Assembly: GCF_003955715.1 (NCBI RefSeq) | Contig: NZ_CP034463.1 | Span: 9,114,001-9,178,000, forward strand | DNA length: 64,000 nucleotides | Origin: Streptomyces aquilus | GTDB lineage: Bacteria > Actinomycetota > Actinomycetes > Streptomycetales > Streptomycetaceae | Direction: 5' to 3' | In this document: piece after piece, positions 16,535-24,778 of the stretch | How the letters are laid out: each line of letters begins with the position of its first letter | How positions within the stretch are numbered: the first letter of the stretch is position 1 | Made by a program: the position numbers and the translations under genes | Notes under the pieces: generated by a model | Seen by the model: the letters and a program-made list of their open reading frames with translations, nothing else | Told to the model about the DNA's origin: nothing | Databases searched by the model: none

Positions 16535-17163
16535 TGACCGCCCGCATCGAACGCCTCGTCACCTCCGGCCAGTTCAGCCTCGACGGCGGTACCTGGGACG
16601 TGGACAACAACGTGTGGATCGTCGGCGACGACCACGAGGTCGTCGTCATCGACGCCGCGCACGACGCCCGGGCGATCGCCGAAGCCGTGGGCGAGCGCCG
16701 GCTGACGGCGATCGTGTGCACCCACGCCCACAACGACCACATCGACGCCGCGCCCGAACTGGCGGACCTCACCGGCGCCACCATCTGGCTGCACCCCGAC
16801 GACCTGCCGCTGTGGAAGCAGACCCACCCCGACCGCGACCCCGACGCCCACCTCCAGGACGGCCAGGTCATCGAGGCCGCGGGCGCCGACCTGCGGGTCC
16901 TGCACACCCCCGGGCACGCGCCCGGCGCGGTCTGCCTCTACGACCCCGGGCTCGCCACGGTCTTCACGGGCGACACGCTGTTCGCCGGCGGACCGGGGGC
17001 GACGGGTCGGTCGTACAGCCACTTCCCGACGATCATCGACTCCATCCGCGACCGGCTGCTGGAGCTGCCGCCGGAGACGAAGGTCCTGACCGGGCACGGC
17101 GACTCCACGACCATCGGGGCGGAGGCCCCGCAGCTGGAGGAGTGGATCGCCCGGGGCCACTGA
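16534..17163 (+). CDS. MBL-fold metallo-hydrolase, partner of the mycothiol dehydrogenase
   Basis: A 209-residue metallo-beta-lactamase fold protein with THAHNDHIDAA (the HxHxDH metal motif, about 65-75), HTPGHAPGA, FTGDTLFAGG and the final TGHGDSTTIG. These give the glyoxalase-II-like dinuclear metal site. It is co-transcribed with the dehydrogenase and in this setting is taken to hydrolyse the S-formylmycothiol product to formate and mycothiol. That assignment rests on synteny. Length is normal for a small glyoxalase-II-like enzyme. Confidence 0.88.
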   Translation: MTARIERLVTSGQFSLDGGTWDVDNNVWIVGDDHEVVVIDAAHDARAIAEAVGERRLTAIVCTHAHNDHIDAAPELADLTGATIWLHPDDLPLWKQTHPDRDPDAHLQDGQVIEAAGADLRVLHTPGHAPGAVCLYDPGLATVFTGDTLFAGGPGATGRSYSHFPTIIDSIRDRLLELPPETKVLTGHGDSTTIGAEAPQLEEWIARGH

Positions 17164-17208
17164 AAATCCCCGGAGCGCCGTGGCGGGGCACGGCTAGGCT
17201 CGCCTGTC

Positions 17209-17583
17209 ATGACCACTGACGAACTCGTGAACCTCCATGGCGTCACCGTGCTGCGCTGCACGCCCGACGGACCCGCGCTCGACGGCGAGCGTGCCGCGCT
17301 GGATCTGATCGGAGACGCCATGGGGCGGGGTGCCGACGTGGTCGCCGTGCCCGCCGAGCGCGTCGCGGAGGAGTTCTTCCGGCTGCGGTCGGGGGTCGCC
17401 GGAGCGGTCATGCAGAAGTTCGTGAACTACCGGGTGCGACTCGCCGTCGTGGGGGACGTCTCCCGCCACCTGGACGACAGCGCGGCGCTGCGCGACTTCG
17501 TGCGCGAGACCAACCAGGGCGGGCACGTGTGGATCGTCGCGGACGACGACGAACTGGGCGAGAGGTTGCGCCCGGCCGGGTGA
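17209..17583 (+). CDS. DUF4180-domain protein
   Basis: A 124-residue protein matching the DUF4180 pattern. It has an N-terminal strand with GVTVLRCTPDGPAL, then VVAVPAERVAEEFFRLRSGVAGAVMQKFVNYRVRLAVVGD, and a C-terminal ALRDFVRETNQGGHVWIVAD. The fold resembles STAS-like alpha/beta proteins. No enzymatic motif is visible and the cellular role is unknown. It is monocistronic, 45 bp after the hydrolase gene, and has no clear link to it. Confidence 0.8.
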   Translation: MTTDELVNLHGVTVLRCTPDGPALDGERAALDLIGDAMGRGADVVAVPAERVAEEFFRLRSGVAGAVMQKFVNYRVRLAVVGDVSRHLDDSAALRDFVRETNQGGHVWIVADDDELGERLRPAG

Positions 17584-17686
17584 CCCGGACGGGACAACGC
17601 GACAGCGGATTCAAAAGGCGACAGAAGATGTCCGGCTTACCGGAGACCGTGGAATCGACACCAACGGTCGTACAGGAGGTTCGGAC

Positions 17687-18604
17687 ATGGCAGCACAGCC
17701 ACTGAAGGGCAAGGTCGCGCTGGTCGCCGGGGCGACGCGGGGAGCCGGAAGGGGCATCGCCGTGGAGCTCGGGGCGGCCGGCGCCACCGTGTACGTCACG
17801 GGACGCAGCACGCGCGAGCGCCGCTCGGAGTACGACCGCCCCGAGACCATCGAGGACACCGCCGACCTGGTGACCGAGGCGGGCGGCACGGGGATCGCCG
17901 TCCCCACCGACCACCTCGAACCGGCGCAGGTCCGCACGCTGGTCGACCGCATCGCCGACGACCAGGGGCGCCTGGACGTCCTCGTCAACGACGTCTGGGG
18001 CGGCGAGCGGCTCTTCGAGTGGGAGAGCCCGGTGTGGGAGCACGACCTCGACAACGGACTGCGGCTGCTCAGGCTCGCCGTCGAGACCCACGCGATCACC
18101 AACCACTTCGCCCTGCCCCTGCTGCTGCGGCACCCCGGCGGCCTGGTCGTCGAGATGACCGACGGCACCGCCGAGTACAACGCCACGAACTACCGCGCCA
18201 CCTTCTTCTACGACCTGGCCAAGTCCTCCGTCCTGCGGATGGCCTTCGCGCTCGGCCACGAACTGGGCCCGCGCGGGGCCACCGCCGTCGCCCTGACGCC
18301 GGGCTGGCTGCGCTCGGAGATGATGCTCGAAGGCTTCGGAGTGCGCGAGGACAACTGGCGCGACGCCCTCACCCAGGTCCCGCACTTCGCCATCTCCGAG
18401 ACCCCGCGCTACGTCGGCCGAGCGGTCGCGGCCCTCGCCGCCGACCCGGACGTGTCCCGCTTCAACGGACAGTCCCTCTCCAGCGGCGGCCTCGCCCAGC
18501 TCTACGGCTTCACCGACCTCGACGGCAGCCGCCCCGACGCCTGGCGCTACATCGTCGAGGTCCAGGACGCGGGCAAGCCGGCCGACGTGACCGGCTACCG
18601 CTGA
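17687..18604 (+). CDS. Short-chain dehydrogenase/reductase (SDR), extended C-terminus
   Basis: A 305-residue SDR. The cofactor motif is AGATRGAGRGIAVE (TGxxxGxG type). VTGRSTRERRSEYDRPETIE is a longer second strand than in classical SDRs. NDVWGG stands in the NAG position, and the active-site pair is in FYDLAKSS (Tyr-x3-Lys). The protein is about 50 residues longer than the classical 250. The ATG at 17687 follows AGGAGG with ideal spacing. The substrate is unknown. Homologues of this length are common in Streptomyces and often sit alone. Confidence 0.88.
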   Translation: MAAQPLKGKVALVAGATRGAGRGIAVELGAAGATVYVTGRSTRERRSEYDRPETIEDTADLVTEAGGTGIAVPTDHLEPAQVRTLVDRIADDQGRLDVLVNDVWGGERLFEWESPVWEHDLDNGLRLLRLAVETHAITNHFALPLLLRHPGGLVVEMTDGTAEYNATNYRATFFYDLAKSSVLRMAFALGHELGPRGATAVALTPGWLRSEMMLEGFGVREDNWRDALTQVPHFAISETPRYVGRAVAALAADPDVSRFNGQSLSSGGLAQLYGFTDLDGSRPDAWRYIVEVQDAGKPADVTGYR

Positions 18605-18632
18605 CGGGCGGGGCCGCCTACGGTTCGGCCGC

Positions 18633-19424
18633 ATGACACGTTTCCAGGGGTACGGAGTTCTCCTCACCGGCGCAGCCCGCGGCATCGGCGCCGCCACCGC
18701 CCGGCGGTTCGCCGCGGAAGGCGCGCGCGTGCTGGTCACCGACCGGGACACCGAGGCGGCGGAGAAGACCGCGGCGAGCCTGCGGGACGAGGGTCTGGCG
18801 GCGGAGGCGTACGGCTGCGACGTGGCCGACCGGGCGGCGGTCGAGGCGGCGGTCGCCCACGCGGCCGCCGCCTTCGGCACCCTCGACGTCCTGGTCAACA
18901 ACGCCTTCCACTGCACGCCGGACGCCCCGCTGTTCGAGGACGAACCCGACGACGAGTGGACGGCCGACCTCGACATCACCCTCACCGGCGCCTACCGCTG
19001 CTGCCGGGCCGCCCTTCCGCACCTGGCCGCCTCCGGCCGCGGCGCGATCGTCAACGTCGGCTCCGTCAACGGCCTCGCGGACTTCGGCAACCACGCCTAC
19101 AGCGCGGCCAAGGCGGGCCTCGGCTCCCTCACCCGCACCCTCGCCGGGCACGCCGCCGAGCGGGGCGTCCGCGTCAACCTCGTCGCGCCCGGCACGGTCC
19201 GCACCACCGCCTGGGAAGGCCGCGACGACGAACTCGCCCTCCTCACCCCGCTGTACCCTCTCGGCCGCGTCGGCGAGCCGGAGGACATCGCCGCCGCCAT
19301 CACCTTCCTCGCCTCCCGCGACGCCTCCTGGATCACCGGCACGACCCTCGTCGTGGACGGTGGTCTCACCGTCGGCGACAGCGGGTTCCGGCGCGCCCGG
19401 CGCATGCCCCCGACTGCGAAGTAG
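18633..19424 (+). CDS. Short-chain dehydrogenase/reductase (SDR), classical
   Basis: A 263-residue classical SDR with LTGAARGIGAATARRFA, a VTDRD end to the second strand (suggesting NAD preference), VNNAF, the serine block GSVNGLADFG, and the catalytic YSAAKAG. The C-terminal loop VAPGTVRTTAW and the tetramer motif GTTLVVDGGLTVG complete the fold. It lies 28 bp after the first SDR gene, so the two may be co-transcribed. The substrate is unknown. Confidence 0.9.
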   Translation: MTRFQGYGVLLTGAARGIGAATARRFAAEGARVLVTDRDTEAAEKTAASLRDEGLAAEAYGCDVADRAAVEAAVAHAAAAFGTLDVLVNNAFHCTPDAPLFEDEPDDEWTADLDITLTGAYRCCRAALPHLAASGRGAIVNVGSVNGLADFGNHAYSAAKAGLGSLTRTLAGHAAERGVRVNLVAPGTVRTTAWEGRDDELALLTPLYPLGRVGEPEDIAAAITFLASRDASWITGTTLVVDGGLTVGDSGFRRARRMPPTAK

Positions 19425-19489
19425 CGCTTAACTTTCGCTGTAGATCTTTTCACTTGTCCTGCGCGGACGGCGTCGGGCAGCGTTCTCGT

Positions 19490-20803
19490 GTGCCCGACAC
19501 CCAGCCCGACGCCAGCACCCGGCCCGACGCCGACCTCCCCGCCCTGCCCGACTCGCCTTGGCGCGCCGCCGACTTCCGCACCCTCTTCGCCGCGAGCGCC
19601 CTCAGCCAGCTCGCCACGAACGTCAGTTACGTCGCCGTCCCCCTGATCGCCGTCACCGCCCTCGACGCGGGCCCCGGACAGGTCGGCGCGCTCGCCACCC
19701 TCAGCACGCTGGCGTTCCTGCTCATCGGGCTGCCCGCCGGGGCCTGGGTGGACCGGATGCGGCACCGCCGGGTGCTGATCCTGGCGGACCTGGCCCGTGC
19801 CGTCCTCTACGCCTCCGTCCCCGTCGCCTGGTGGACGGACACGCTCACCCTCGGCCAGCTCTACGCCGTCGTCCTGCTCAACGGCGCCGCGACCGTGTTC
19901 TTCGACGTGACCTCCCAGAGCACACTGCCCCGTCTCGTGGGCCGCGAGGCCCTCGTGCCCGCCAACGCTGCCATGGTCGGCCTTCAGGCCGTGGGCAACG
20001 TCGCCGGACGCGGCGCGGGCGGCGCCCTGGTCCAGCTGCTCAGCGCCCCCGTGGCCGTGCTGTGCACCGCGGTGACCTACCTGGCCTCCGCGCTCCAGCT
20101 CACCCGGATCCGGCAGTCGCGGGAACCGGCGGGACCGGAACGGCCGGCGACCCTGTGGGCGCAGATCGCCGAAGGCCTGCGCCATGTCTTCGGCAACCCG
20201 GAACTGCGCGCCCTCGCACTCACCGCCGCCCTCACCAACGTCGGCATGCAGATCGTCAACACCATGCTGCCCGTCGTGTTCGTCCGTGAACTCGACCTGC
20301 CCGCCGGCGCCTTGGGGCTGTTCTGGGCGGCGGGCGGCCTCGGCCTCCTGCTCGGTGCCCGCTGCGCCCGCCCCCTCGCCGGACGGCTGGGCTACGGCCG
20401 GTCCCTCGGGCTGGCGGGTGTCGCCCTCGCGCCCGCCGCGCTGCTGGTGCCCCTGATCGACCGGGGCGGGTGGCTGTGGCTCGCGGGCGCGGGCTGGACG
20501 CTGGCCCTGTTCAAGACCGGTACGGACAACGTCCTCGGTGTCAGCCTGCGCCAGCGGATGACCTCGGACGAGCTGCTCGGCCGGATGAACGCGACGTTCC
20601 GCTTCGTCCTGACCGGCGCGCTCGCGCTCGGTGCGGCGGTCTCCGGCGCACTCGGTGAACTGGCCGGTGTGCGGGTCACGTTGTGGGCCGGCGGGGCGCT
20701 GCTGGCGACGGCCTTTCTGCCGGTCTTCCTCTCGCCGGTCCGCGCCCGCCGCGACCTCCCGGACCGTGCCCCGGTCACCGCACCCGTGTCACAGCCCCGA
20801 TGA
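19490..20803 (+). CDS. MFS efflux transporter
   Basis: A 437-residue major facilitator of the MFS_3/DHA-like group. After a 25-residue hydrophilic leader it reads WRAADFRTLFAASALSQLATN, then GLPAGAWVDRMRHRRVL (loop 2-3 motif). About 12 hydrophobic helices follow. I start it at GTG 19490 because upstream in-frame codons lie within the SDR gene and an untranslated AT-rich stretch (19425-19470). Its 3' end overlaps the convergent decarboxylase gene by 29 bp. Likely drug or metabolite export; specificity unknown. Confidence 0.85.
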   Translation: MPDTQPDASTRPDADLPALPDSPWRAADFRTLFAASALSQLATNVSYVAVPLIAVTALDAGPGQVGALATLSTLAFLLIGLPAGAWVDRMRHRRVLILADLARAVLYASVPVAWWTDTLTLGQLYAVVLLNGAATVFFDVTSQSTLPRLVGREALVPANAAMVGLQAVGNVAGRGAGGALVQLLSAPVAVLCTAVTYLASALQLTRIRQSREPAGPERPATLWAQIAEGLRHVFGNPELRALALTAALTNVGMQIVNTMLPVVFVRELDLPAGALGLFWAAGGLGLLLGARCARPLAGRLGYGRSLGLAGVALAPAALLVPLIDRGGWLWLAGAGWTLALFKTGTDNVLGVSLRQRMTSDELLGRMNATFRFVLTGALALGAAVSGALGELAGVRVTLWAGGALLATAFLPVFLSPVRARRDLPDRAPVTAPVSQPR

Positions 20804-22160
20804 TCCGGTCCACGTCGTCCGCCGATGTACGCCAGTTGCTGAACGCCGCCCGCAGCCCGGGGGTGCCGTCGTAGACGGTCGGGGTCACGAAGACCTCGCC
20901 GGTCTCGGCGAGCGCGTGCGCCAGCTCGGCGACCCGCTCCCGCGTCGGATCCTCAGCCAGGGTGAAGCAGACGACGTTCAGCCGGACCGGCGCCAGCAGC
21001 CGCAGTCCGTCGAGCCCGGCGATCCGCTCACCGAGGTCACGGGCCAGCGCCACGTTCCGCTCGACGATCTCGCGGTGCCCCTCGCGGCCGTACGCGACCA
21101 GCGAGAACCACGCCGGCAGGGCGCGCAGCCGCCGGGAGTTCTCGGGGGTGAGGTGCACGAAGTCCGGTTCGCCGACCGGCAGTCCGAGATACGGCGACGC
21201 GTTGTGGAACACGGCCACCTGAAGGTCCCGGCGCCGGGTGAACTGGACGGCCGCGTCGTACGGCACGTTCAGCCACTTGTGCAGGTCGACACAGACGGAG
21301 TCGGCGGCGTCGAGGCCGTCGACGAGCGCGGCGTACGACGGGGAGAGCGCGGCGAACCCGCCGAACGCGGCGTCCACGTGCAGCCAGAAGTCGTGCCGCT
21401 CCTTGAGCGCCGCGATGGCCCGCAGATCGTCGAAGTCGACGGTGTTCACGGTGCCGGCGTTCGCCACCACGATCGCCGGGCGACCGTCCAGCTCGGACAG
21501 GGCCCGGTCCAGGGCGGCGACGTCCACGGCCTCCCGGTTGCCGGGCAGCACGGGCACCGAGCGGAGCCGGTCGCGGCCGATGCCGAGCACGGACAGGGCC
21601 TTGCCGATGCTGGAGTGCGGGCTGCCGGACAGCACCTCGACCCGGCCGAGAGCGGCGGTGCCGTCGCGGGACACGGACACGCCGAGCCGCTCGCCCAGCC
21701 ACTCCCGGGCGATGGCCAGGCCCACGGTGTTGGACGTGGTGGCCCCGGTGACGAAGGCGCCGCTGTGCGCCGCGCCCAGCCCGAACAGCTCCCGCAGCCA
21801 GCCGACCGTCTCGCGTTCCAGCGCCGTCGCCCAGGAGCCGGCCGCCCCCGAGCCGTTCTGGTCGTAGGCGCCGGTCAGCCAGTCCCCGGCGACCGAGGCG
21901 GGCGTCGCGCCACCGGTCACGAAGCCGAGATAGCGGGGCCCGGCGGAGCCGGAGAACCCGGGCGCCCACCGCTCGGCGAACCGCGCGAGCGCCGCCTCGC
22001 CTCCGGCCCCGATGCCGGGCAGCGCCTCGGGATCGGGCGCCTTGTCGAGCCGTACGACCGGCCGCTCGGCCAGTCCGGCCAGCTCCTGGACGGCCAAGTC
22101 GCGAGCGGTGGAAAGGAGTTCGGGGAGCCGGGAGAGGTCGTCGGCGAGAGTGCGGTGCAT
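20775..22160 (-). CDS. PLP-dependent group II amino-acid decarboxylase
   Basis: A 461-residue protein of the aromatic-amino-acid/glutamate decarboxylase family. It has GFVTGGATPASVAGDWL, then FVTGATTSNTVGLAIAREW, IVVANAGTVNTVDFD, and HVDAAFGGFAALSP (the Asp that contacts the pyridine nitrogen). CVDLHKWLNVPYD holds the PLP lysine. The start is ATG 22160, 36 bp from the MocR operator. The target amino acid cannot be told from these motifs. The divergent MocR-type regulator is its most likely controller. Confidence 0.87.
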   Translation of the reverse strand: MHRTLADDLSRLPELLSTARDLAVQELAGLAERPVVRLDKAPDPEALPGIGAGGEAALARFAERWAPGFSGSAGPRYLGFVTGGATPASVAGDWLTGAYDQNGSGAAGSWATALERETVGWLRELFGLGAAHSGAFVTGATTSNTVGLAIAREWLGERLGVSVSRDGTAALGRVEVLSGSPHSSIGKALSVLGIGRDRLRSVPVLPGNREAVDVAALDRALSELDGRPAIVVANAGTVNTVDFDDLRAIAALKERHDFWLHVDAAFGGFAALSPSYAALVDGLDAADSVCVDLHKWLNVPYDAAVQFTRRRDLQVAVFHNASPYLGLPVGEPDFVHLTPENSRRLRALPAWFSLVAYGREGHREIVERNVALARDLGERIAGLDGLRLLAPVRLNVVCFTLAEDPTRERVAELAHALAETGEVFVTPTVYDGTPGLRAAFSNWRTSADDVDRIIGAVTRVR

Positions 22161-22196
22161 GGAGGGGAGCGTAGGGGAGGGGAGGCGACCGAAGGC

Positions 22197-22222
22197 TGGT
22201 CCACTTGAGCGAAACTGGACCA
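22197..22222 (+). promoter_or_regulatory. Inverted repeat, probable operator of the MocR regulator
   Basis: TGGTCCA at 22197-22203 and TGGACCA at 22216-22222 form perfect 7-bp arms around 12 bases. The site lies between the divergent decarboxylase and MocR genes and touches the MocR ATG. MocR-family regulators often bind such GGTCC/GGACC repeats at divergent promoters. Confidence 0.65.
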
Positions 22223-23977
22223 ATGACAACCGGCCAGCCCCCGAGCCCCAGCGACCACCCCGCACCGGTGACGTCCGGCGCGGCTTCGGGCTCCAGCGAC
22301 CGCCCGGCGCGGGTGGGGGTTGGTCCGGCTTCGGGCTTCAGCGGCCGCCCGGCGCGGGTGGCGTCTGGTCCGGCTTCGGGCTTGAGCGACCGTCCGGCGC
22401 GGGTGGCGTCTGGTCCGGCTTCGGGCTTGAGCGACCGTCCGGCGCGGGTGGCGTCTGGTCAGGCTGCGAGCTCAAGCGACCGCCCCGCGCCGATGGGGGC
22501 TGGTCCGGCTTCAGGCCGCAGCGAGGGCCCCGCACCGGTGACAACGGGCCCCGCCCCGACCGCCAGCGACCGCCCCGCACCACCGCCCCCGGGCTTCGCC
22601 ACCGTCCTCGGCCCCTGGCGGGACCGGCCCGGCCCGCTCGCGAGGTCCCTCTCCGCGGCCGTCCGTGAGGCCGTCGTCGACGGTCGGCTGCCCGCCGGTA
22701 CCCGGTTGCCCTCCGAGCGGGAGCTCTCCCGTGTCCTCGGTGTCAGCCGCGGCACCGTCGTCGCCGCCCTCACCCAGCTCCGCGACGACGGCTGGCTGCA
22801 CACCCGCCACGGCAGCGGCAGCCACGTCCGTCTCCCGGCCCGACTCACCGAGCGCACCACCCCCTGGTCCCTGGACCGCGGGGGAGCGGGTGACGCCGAC
22901 CTCGACCTCACCCTCGCCCTGACGTCCGCACCCCACGACGCCTACCTCGCCGCCCTCGCCCGGGCCACCGAGCGCAGCGCCGCCCTGCTCGTCGACTCGG
23001 GCGCCGCCACGGCGGGCCTGCCGCGGCTGCGGGAACTGCTGGCCGACCGGTACACCCGGGACGGCCTCGCGACCCGTCCGGAACAGATCCTCGTCACCTC
23101 CGGAGCGCAGGCCGCACTGACTCTGCTCCTCGACCAGCTCCACACCGACCGCCGTCGGCCCGTCGCCGTGGAGAGCCCGTCGTACCCGGGCGCGCTGGCG
23201 GTCCTGCGTGCCCGCCGCACGCGTCTCCTCCCGGTGCCCGTGACGTCGGAGGGCGGCTGGGACACCGGGCACCTCGCCGCGGCCGTACGCACCCGGAGCC
23301 CCCAACTCGCCTATCTCGTCCCCGACTTCCAGAACCCCACCGGCGCCCACATGGACGCCGCCACCCGCGCGGAGATCGCCCGGCTGCCCCTGACCGTCAT
23401 CGCCGACGAGACCCTGCGCGACCTCGACCTCAGAACACCGCCCGGCAGCGAACCCCACCTCGCCGGGCCGCGCGTGGTCCAGATCGGCTCGGCCAGCAAG
23501 ACCCTGTGGACCGGCCTGCGGATCGGCTGGATCAGGGCCACCGCCGATCTCGTACGACAGCTGCGGCGCAACCCGCTCCAGGCGCAACTGTCGCCACCGC
23601 CGCTGGAACAGCTCATCGCCACCGAACTGCTCGGCGAGGGGCTGTCCGCGGTGCTGGCCGACCGCCGGTCCCGGCTGCGCGCCCAGCGCGATCACCTGGC
23701 AGGCCTCCTCGACGGCACCGGATGGACGTACACGGTCCCGGACGGCGGGCTGTCCCTGTGGCTGCATCTCGGCACGACACCCGCGACGGAGCTGGCGGCC
23801 CGCGCGGCCCGGCACGGGCTCGCGGTGACACCCGGCCCGCACTTCGCCGCCGACCGCGCCACGCTCACCCATCATCTGCGGCTGCCGTTCACCGCCACCC
23901 CGGACGTCCTCGGCCGTGCGGTCGAGCTGCTGCGCCGCTGTGACGAGCTGGAAGTTCACCGTTTCGTCACAGCCTGA
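22223..23977 (+). CDS. MocR/PdxR-type regulator: GntR wHTH fused to aminotransferase-like domain, with repeat-rich N-terminus
   Basis: About 584 residues. Residues 5-125 are a low-complexity run of about eight 15-residue repeats (core SDRPARVASGP). The GntR winged helix follows (LPAGTRLPSERELSRVLGVSRGTVVAALTQL and HTRHGSGSHV). The rest is a fold-I aminotransferase-like domain with EQILVTSGAQAALTLLLDQL, VPDFQNPTGAHM and the PLP-lysine block QIGSASKTLWTGLRIGWI. It senses PLP or a PLP adduct. ATG 22223 is the first codon after the operator, but a start after the repeats would also give a full regulator. Most MocR proteins lack such a leader. Confidence 0.85.
   Translation: MTTGQPPSPSDHPAPVTSGAASGSSDRPARVGVGPASGFSGRPARVASGPASGLSDRPARVASGPASGLSDRPARVASGQAASSSDRPAPMGAGPASGRSEGPAPVTTGPAPTASDRPAPPPPGFATVLGPWRDRPGPLARSLSAAVREAVVDGRLPAGTRLPSERELSRVLGVSRGTVVAALTQLRDDGWLHTRHGSGSHVRLPARLTERTTPWSLDRGGAGDADLDLTLALTSAPHDAYLAALARATERSAALLVDSGAATAGLPRLRELLADRYTRDGLATRPEQILVTSGAQAALTLLLDQLHTDRRRPVAVESPSYPGALAVLRARRTRLLPVPVTSEGGWDTGHLAAAVRTRSPQLAYLVPDFQNPTGAHMDAATRAEIARLPLTVIADETLRDLDLRTPPGSEPHLAGPRVVQIGSASKTLWTGLRIGWIRATADLVRQLRRNPLQAQLSPPPLEQLIATELLGEGLSAVLADRRSRLRAQRDHLAGLLDGTGWTYTVPDGGLSLWLHLGTTPATELAARAARHGLAVTPGPHFAADRATLTHHLRLPFTATPDVLGRAVELLRRCDELEVHRFVTA
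22241..22600 (+). repeat. Eight degenerate 45-bp tandem repeats inside the MocR gene
   Basis: In-frame 45-bp units encode SGLSDRPARVASGPA and variants. Units three to five (about 22331-22465) are nearly identical at DNA level; the outer units have diverged. The period is a multiple of three and the reading frame is kept, which points to slippage expansion under coding constraint. Several units contain TGGTCC, the same as the operator half-site. Confidence 0.85.
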
Positions 23978-24053
23978 GCCGGCATACAACCGCCACCCCC
24001 GTGCACCGGTCAAACAGGGAGATCGCACCGGACACGGAAAGGCATGGCACATC

Positions 24054-24749
24054 ATGGGGGACATACGCAGACGAGGGGCCGTCGCCCTCGCAGTCGCCGG
24101 ACTGGCCGCACCGCTCACCCTCGCGCTGGGCACCGCGCCCGCGCAGGCGGCGAGCTGCACGACACAGACCGGCCCGTACCAGAAGCAGGTCGAGAAGTTC
24201 CTCGGCCTCACGGTCGACGGCAAGCAGTCGACGACCGACTGCAAGGCCATCCAGGCCTTCCAGAACAAGCACGGCATCAAGCCGAACGTCGGCTACGCCG
24301 GTTCCGTCACCTGGGGTGTGATGGACCTGATGAAGAAGCAGAAGGCCGTCGGCAACAACCCCAACAAGGAAGGCAAGTGCCCGACCAACAAGGGTCGGAT
24401 CGCCTGCGTCAACCTCACCCTCCAGCTGAGCTGGATCCAGGACGGCGACAGGCTGGTCTACGGGCCGGTCCCGGTGCGCACCGGACGCGACGGCTACGAG
24501 ACCCGCACCGGTCTGAAGAAGATCTACTGGCGGGACATCGACCACGTCTCGAACATCTACAACGTGCCCATGCCGTACAGCCAGTTCTTCGACGGCGGCC
24601 AGGCCTTCCACTCGGTGAACCTCAGCATGTGGAACCCGCCGGGCTCGCACGGCTGCACCAACATGACCAAGAAGGACGCCAAGAAGTACTGGTCGCTGCT
24701 GAAGAAGGGCGACGACGTCTTCATCTACGGCCGCAAGCCGGGCACCTGA
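24054..24749 (+). CDS. Secreted L,D-transpeptidase (YkuD) with peptidoglycan-binding domain
   Basis: A 231-residue exported protein. The signal peptide spans about 1-32 (cleavage near AQAAS). A PG_binding_1-like domain runs about 40-95 (VEKFLGLTVDGKQSTTDCKAIQAFQNKHGI). The YkuD domain runs about 115-228, with the catalytic SHGCTNM motif (His and Cys). It would make 3-3 cross-links in peptidoglycan or anchor proteins. ATG 24054 is chosen for the GGAAAGG site 11 bases upstream; the ATG at 24044 opens a different, non-coding frame. Confidence 0.9.
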   Translation: MGDIRRRGAVALAVAGLAAPLTLALGTAPAQAASCTTQTGPYQKQVEKFLGLTVDGKQSTTDCKAIQAFQNKHGIKPNVGYAGSVTWGVMDLMKKQKAVGNNPNKEGKCPTNKGRIACVNLTLQLSWIQDGDRLVYGPVPVRTGRDGYETRTGLKKIYWRDIDHVSNIYNVPMPYSQFFDGGQAFHSVNLSMWNPPGSHGCTNMTKKDAKKYWSLLKKGDDVFIYGRKPGT

Positions 24750-24757
24750 TCGGCCAC

Positions 24758-24778
24758 CCGGCCTGCGGCACAGGCCGG
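24758..24778. terminator. Hairpin between convergent genes
   Basis: A perfect 8-bp stem, CCGGCCTG and CAGGCCGG, with a 5-base loop. It sits exactly in the short gap between the L,D-transpeptidase stop and the oxidoreductase stop, so it can serve both transcripts. Confidence 0.65.

Noticed and set aside
17687..20803. Secondary-metabolite cluster made of two SDRs, MFS and PLP decarboxylase
   Set aside because: No core synthase or tailoring logic is visible, and the genes lie on both strands with separate promoters.
22241..22600. CRISPR-like array
   Set aside because: The 45-bp repeats are contiguous, have no spacers and stay in the MocR reading frame.
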